A DNA stretch of 64,000 bases, taken from assembly GCF_010119935.1 (NCBI RefSeq), contig NZ_CP048209.1:3723001-3787000 (forward strand), in the 5' to 3' direction. This document shows, piece by piece, positions 61,818-64,000 of this stretch. Source of the DNA: Paenibacillus lycopersici. Its GTDB lineage: Bacteria; Bacillota; Bacilli; Paenibacillales; Paenibacillaceae. The first letter of the stretch is position 1; every line of letters starts with the position of its first letter. The translations under genes were made by a program, and so were the position numbers. Below the pieces are notes generated by a model. It was not told the DNA's origin. It saw nothing but the letters and a program-made list of their open reading frames with translations, and searched no databases.

Positions 61818-62941
61818 CGAGGAAAGAGCCGGCATGCGGAAAGGATGAAGCGCGAATGGCTGATAGGCGATCGGATGATGGGCGATTGGATGATGGGCGA
61901 TGGGATGATACACGATTGGATGATGAGCGATTGGATAATCAGCTATTTGGCAATATGCAATTGAATGATATGCGGTTAGATGCTCCGTCGAATCAAGAAT
62001 TGACGCTGCCGATCGTGTGCGCTTCCTTAAACACGGCGATCGATAAGCGATTGATGCTCCCCGGGTTCGGGCTCGGGCAGGTGAACCGGGCGGCTCGCAT
62101 CGAGGCGACGGCGGGCGGCAAAGGGTTGAACGCCGCGCGCGTCATCCAATCGCTCGGCGCCCCGGTCATGGCAGCCGGCTTTGCCGGAGGCGCGAACGGC
62201 AGTTGGGTGAAGAACCGGCTAGACGCGATCGGCCTCGACCACCAGTTGGTCTTGATCGACCAGGAGACCCGTATCTGTCTCAATCTGATCGATGAGAGCA
62301 CCGGCGTTTCCACCGAAGTGCTGGAGCCGGGACCGGACATTTCGCCGTCCGAGAAGGAGCGTTTCCTTACGCTGTGGCGCAGCTTATGCCTCCCCGGCCG
62401 CTGGATGACGCTGTCGGGCAGCCTGCCGCGAGGGCTCGGCGACGATTACTATGCGCGGCTGGTCGGCGCGGCACGTCAGGCAGGCGCCCATGTCGTGCTC
62501 GACACGAGCGGCACGGCGCTCTCGCTCGGCGCGGCAAGCGGCCCGCATACCGTAAAGCCGAACGAGGACGAGTTTCGCTCCTGGACCGGCGACGACCCGC
62601 GGGAGCATGACGCCGTTCGCCGATTGGCGGCTAAGCTGGGCGAAGCCGGCGTACGCACCGTCATCGTCTCGCTCGGCCGCGACGGCTGCGTTGCGGCGAC
62701 GCCGGACGGCGAGCTGTGGCGAGCCGTCCCGCCCGCCGTGCAGGCGGCGAACCCGGTCGGCAGCGGCGATGCGTTCGTTGCCGGCTGGACGGTCGCCTGC
62801 GCGCGGGGCATGGAGATGCCGGAGGCGCTCCGTTTCGCCGTTGCGGCGGGTACCGCGAACGCTCAATCCGCCGGAACGGGGCAAGTGAGCCTGGCGGACA
62901 CGATGGCGCTGTGTGCACGCGTAGAGGTTGAACGCGCTTGA
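61814..62941 (+). CDS. 1-phosphofructokinase/tagatose-6-phosphate kinase-like PfkB protein with repeat N-terminus
   Basis: A 375-residue kinase of the FruK/LacC group: SLNTAIDKRLMLPGFGLGQVNRA near residue 70 (named by SLNTAIDKR), ATAGGKGLNAARVIQSLG near 95, LSGSLPRGLGDDYY near 200, VKPNEDEF near 248 and NPVGSGDAFVAGW near 318 with the catalytic Asp. The first 58 residues are outside the family and are made of eight 5-residue repeats (DDGRL, DDERL, NDMRL). ATG 61814 overlaps the upstream stop (ATGA); ATG 61856 with AAAGG upstream is an alternative that keeps the repeats. Confidence 0.85.
   Translation: MTRKEPACGKDEARMADRRSDDGRLDDGRWDDTRLDDERLDNQLFGNMQLNDMRLDAPSNQELTLPIVCASLNTAIDKRLMLPGFGLGQVNRAARIEATAGGKGLNAARVIQSLGAPVMAAGFAGGANGSWVKNRLDAIGLDHQLVLIDQETRICLNLIDESTGVSTEVLEPGPDISPSEKERFLTLWRSLCLPGRWMTLSGSLPRGLGDDYYARLVGAARQAGAHVVLDTSGTALSLGAASGPHTVKPNEDEFRSWTGDDPREHDAVRRLAAKLGEAGVRTVIVSLGRDGCVAATPDGELWRAVPPAVQAANPVGSGDAFVAGWTVACARGMEMPEALRFAVAAGTANAQSAGTGQVSLADTMALCARVEVERA
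61859..61978 (+). repeat. Eight in-frame 15-bp repeats at the 5' end of the kinase gene
   Basis: Units of the form GATGATGGGCGATTG begin every 15 bp from 61859 to 61964. They encode ADRRS, DDGRL, DDGRW, DDTRL, DDERL, DNQLF, GNMQL and NDMRL. Divergence rises toward the kinase domain. Confidence 0.92.
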
Positions 62942-62999
62942 GGAATCGGTGACCGGTCAGTCGGGATCTCCGTATGCGAGGCTGCTTCGAGAACACGGA

Positions 63000-63035
63000 A
63001 ACGTCCGCTTCCATGAACGGGAAGCGGACGTTATG
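63000..63035 (+). terminator. Hairpin terminator of the kinase operon
   Basis: AACGTCCGCTTCC (63000-63012) and GGAAGCGGACGTT (63020-63032), a perfect 13-bp stem with a 7-nt loop. T tract weak. The 408-bp gap up to 63349 otherwise holds only the 62-bp repeats. Confidence 0.65.
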
Positions 63036-63145
63036 CTGTCATCATCTTATGAGGCTCGCGAGCGCGTCAAGCTGCAGATCAAGGCCGTCCAGGCAGACCG
63101 AGCCGTCAAGCAAGCCATCAAGTCCGGTATTCTCGTTAAGTCCGC

Positions 63146-63307
63146 GATAGACGTTGCTGTTCGCATGACGCACGATGCCAGACCGCGATCTCCTTGTCGA
63201 TTCCACCGATAGTCGTTGCTGCTCGCTTGACGCACGCTGCCAGACCGCGATTTCCCAGTCAACTCCACCGATAGACGTTGCTGCCCGCATGACGCAGGCT
63301 GGCAGCC
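63146..63307. repeat. Tandem 62-bp repeat, about 2.6 units
   Basis: GATAGWCGTTGCTGYYCGC starts at 63146, 63208 and 63270, exactly 62 bp apart, followed by TGACGCACGNTGCCAGACCG. Non-coding; period not a multiple of 3. Confidence 0.88.
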
Positions 63308-63349
63308 GGAAACCGTCAACTGCTCGATTCGAAGGCGCCATCGTCCGCT

Positions 63350-64000
63350 TCAATAGCTCGCTGCGTAGGAGACGGCACCGATCAAGCCGGCGGAATCGCC
63401 CAATGCGGCTTTCAGGATAGCCGGCTTCTTCTCGAAGGTGTATCGCGCTTGTATTCGCTCCCGGATCGGGCCGAGCAGCAGGTCGCCCGCTTCGGCCACG
63501 CCGCCGCCGATAATGACGGCTTCCGGATTGAGCAGGGTGACGGCCGTCAGCACTTTGGCGGACAGCACCTCCCCGGCCAAGCGGAATATCCGTCCGGCCA
63601 CGGCGTCGCCGGCCATCGCGGCCGTATACACGTCTTGCGCCGTCGGCGTACGGTTCAACCGGCTGAGCGAGGTGCTCTCGCCGTTTGTCTCCAGCGCCTC
63701 TCTAGCCAAGCGCGCGATGCCCGTGGCGGAGACGATACTCTCGACGCAGCCGCGTCTGCCGCAATTGCACGCCCCGTCCTGTCCCTCGACGGCGTCATGT
63801 CCGATCTCGCCGGCATAGAAGCTGGCGCCGCGGACGAGCCGCCCGTCCGCCACGATCGCCACGGCGATGCCGGTGCCGATCGTAATGCACAGCGCGTTCT
63901 TGTATCCCCGGCCCGCGCCGGCCTGCATCTCGCCGAGCGCATAGATGCGGACGTCGTTGTCGATATGCACGGGGACGCCCAGGCGGCGGCTCATCTGCTC
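63350..64000 (-). CDS. ROK-family sugar kinase, 5' part outside window
   Basis: The C-terminal 216 residues of a ROK (glucokinase/NagC-type) kinase; the N-terminal ATP site lies beyond the right edge, and the Met near 63994 is internal. Visible: PVHIDNDVR and the catalytic-region GTGIAVAIVADGR, the zinc motif CNCGRRGCVESIVS (C-x-C-x4-C with the preceding His in GEIGHDAVEG), and EAVIIGGGVAEAGDLLL near the C-terminus. Probably glucokinase or a hexosamine kinase. It is convergent with the two PfkB kinases. Confidence 0.9.
   Translation of the reverse strand, partial: EQMSRRLGVPVHIDNDVRIYALGEMQAGAGRGYKNALCITIGTGIAVAIVADGRLVRGASFYAGEIGHDAVEGQDGACNCGRRGCVESIVSATGIARLAREALETNGESTSLSRLNRTPTAQDVYTAAMAGDAVAGRIFRLAGEVLSAKVLTAVTLLNPEAVIIGGGVAEAGDLLLGPIRERIQARYTFEKKPAILKAALGDSAGLIGAVSYAASY

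Noticed and set aside
62928..63212. A 94-residue gene after the second sugar kinase
   Set aside because: It overlaps the kinase stop, spans the terminator hairpin and ends in the 62-bp repeat; the composition is not protein-like.

Overview
The window looks like a chromosomal segment of a GC-rich, spore-forming Firmicute of the Paenibacillaceae (Paenibacillus/Cohnella type). The sequence shows strong AGGAGG-type ribosome sites, frequent TTG and GTG starts, a T-box leader, a SpoVB-like transporter, an SLH-anchored surface enzyme, copper-amine-oxidase-N and dockerin secreted proteins, and a fused isobutyryl-CoA mutase. Genus is inference; no rRNA or tRNA gene is present.

Layout. 1-5.3 kb (minus): end of an acyl-CoA degradation operon (carboxyltransferase, acyl-CoA dehydrogenase, AtuA and its small partner), an unknown membrane protein and uppP. 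5.5-10.5 kb: a probable glycolipid island with two GT4 glycosyltransferases, a flippase-like protein and a PAP2 phosphatase. 11-15.4 kb: a kinase/regulator pair, then selU and selD. 15.8-28.2 kb: a dockerin protein, serine hydrolase, PhyH oxygenase, two repeat-rich proteins (one an XRE regulator with eight 29-residue repeats), an alcohol dehydrogenase, SpoVB, a methyltransferase and a Nudix hydrolase. 28.3-34 kb: cobalamin adenosyltransferase with icmF, then serC under a T-box. 34.5-42.3 kb: aldo/keto reductase, MarR-MFS pair with a clear operator, tyrosine recombinase, a lactate-oxidase-like gene with a doubtful 5' end, DUF421 and an APH-fold kinase. 42.3-49.8 kb: two overlapping ABC exporters, a GHKL/LytTR pair and two orphan oligopeptide-type permeases. 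50-60.6 kb: secreted and wall proteins (DUF5050, GH16, lipoprotein, SLH-GH18, CuAO-N/GH18) plus a methyltransferase and an amidase. 60.8-64 kb: three sugar kinases, the last cut by the window end.

The most unusual content is non-coding. A four-box palindromic element of about 190-230 bp occurs three times in full (8.0, 18.0 and 51.2 kb) and twice as halves (34.3 and 39.3 kb). The half at 34.3 kb abuts the truncated end of a GNAT acetyltransferase gene. The full copy at 8.0 kb lies in a 0.7-kb segment flanked by a 25-bp near-perfect duplication of a terminator stem. Around these lie many tandem arrays with periods of 8, 12, 14-15, 18, 23, 38, 52 and 62 bp, mostly at gene ends. Some are read into protein termini, and one is a fourfold copy of the 3' end of serC.

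Functional links: the carboxylase/dehydrogenase/AtuA genes and icmF with its adenosyltransferase point to branched-chain acyl-CoA use. SelD supplies selenophosphate to SelU. The glycolipid genes, uppP and the wall-active enzymes concern the envelope. All functions are assigned from motifs read by eye; no database search was possible.
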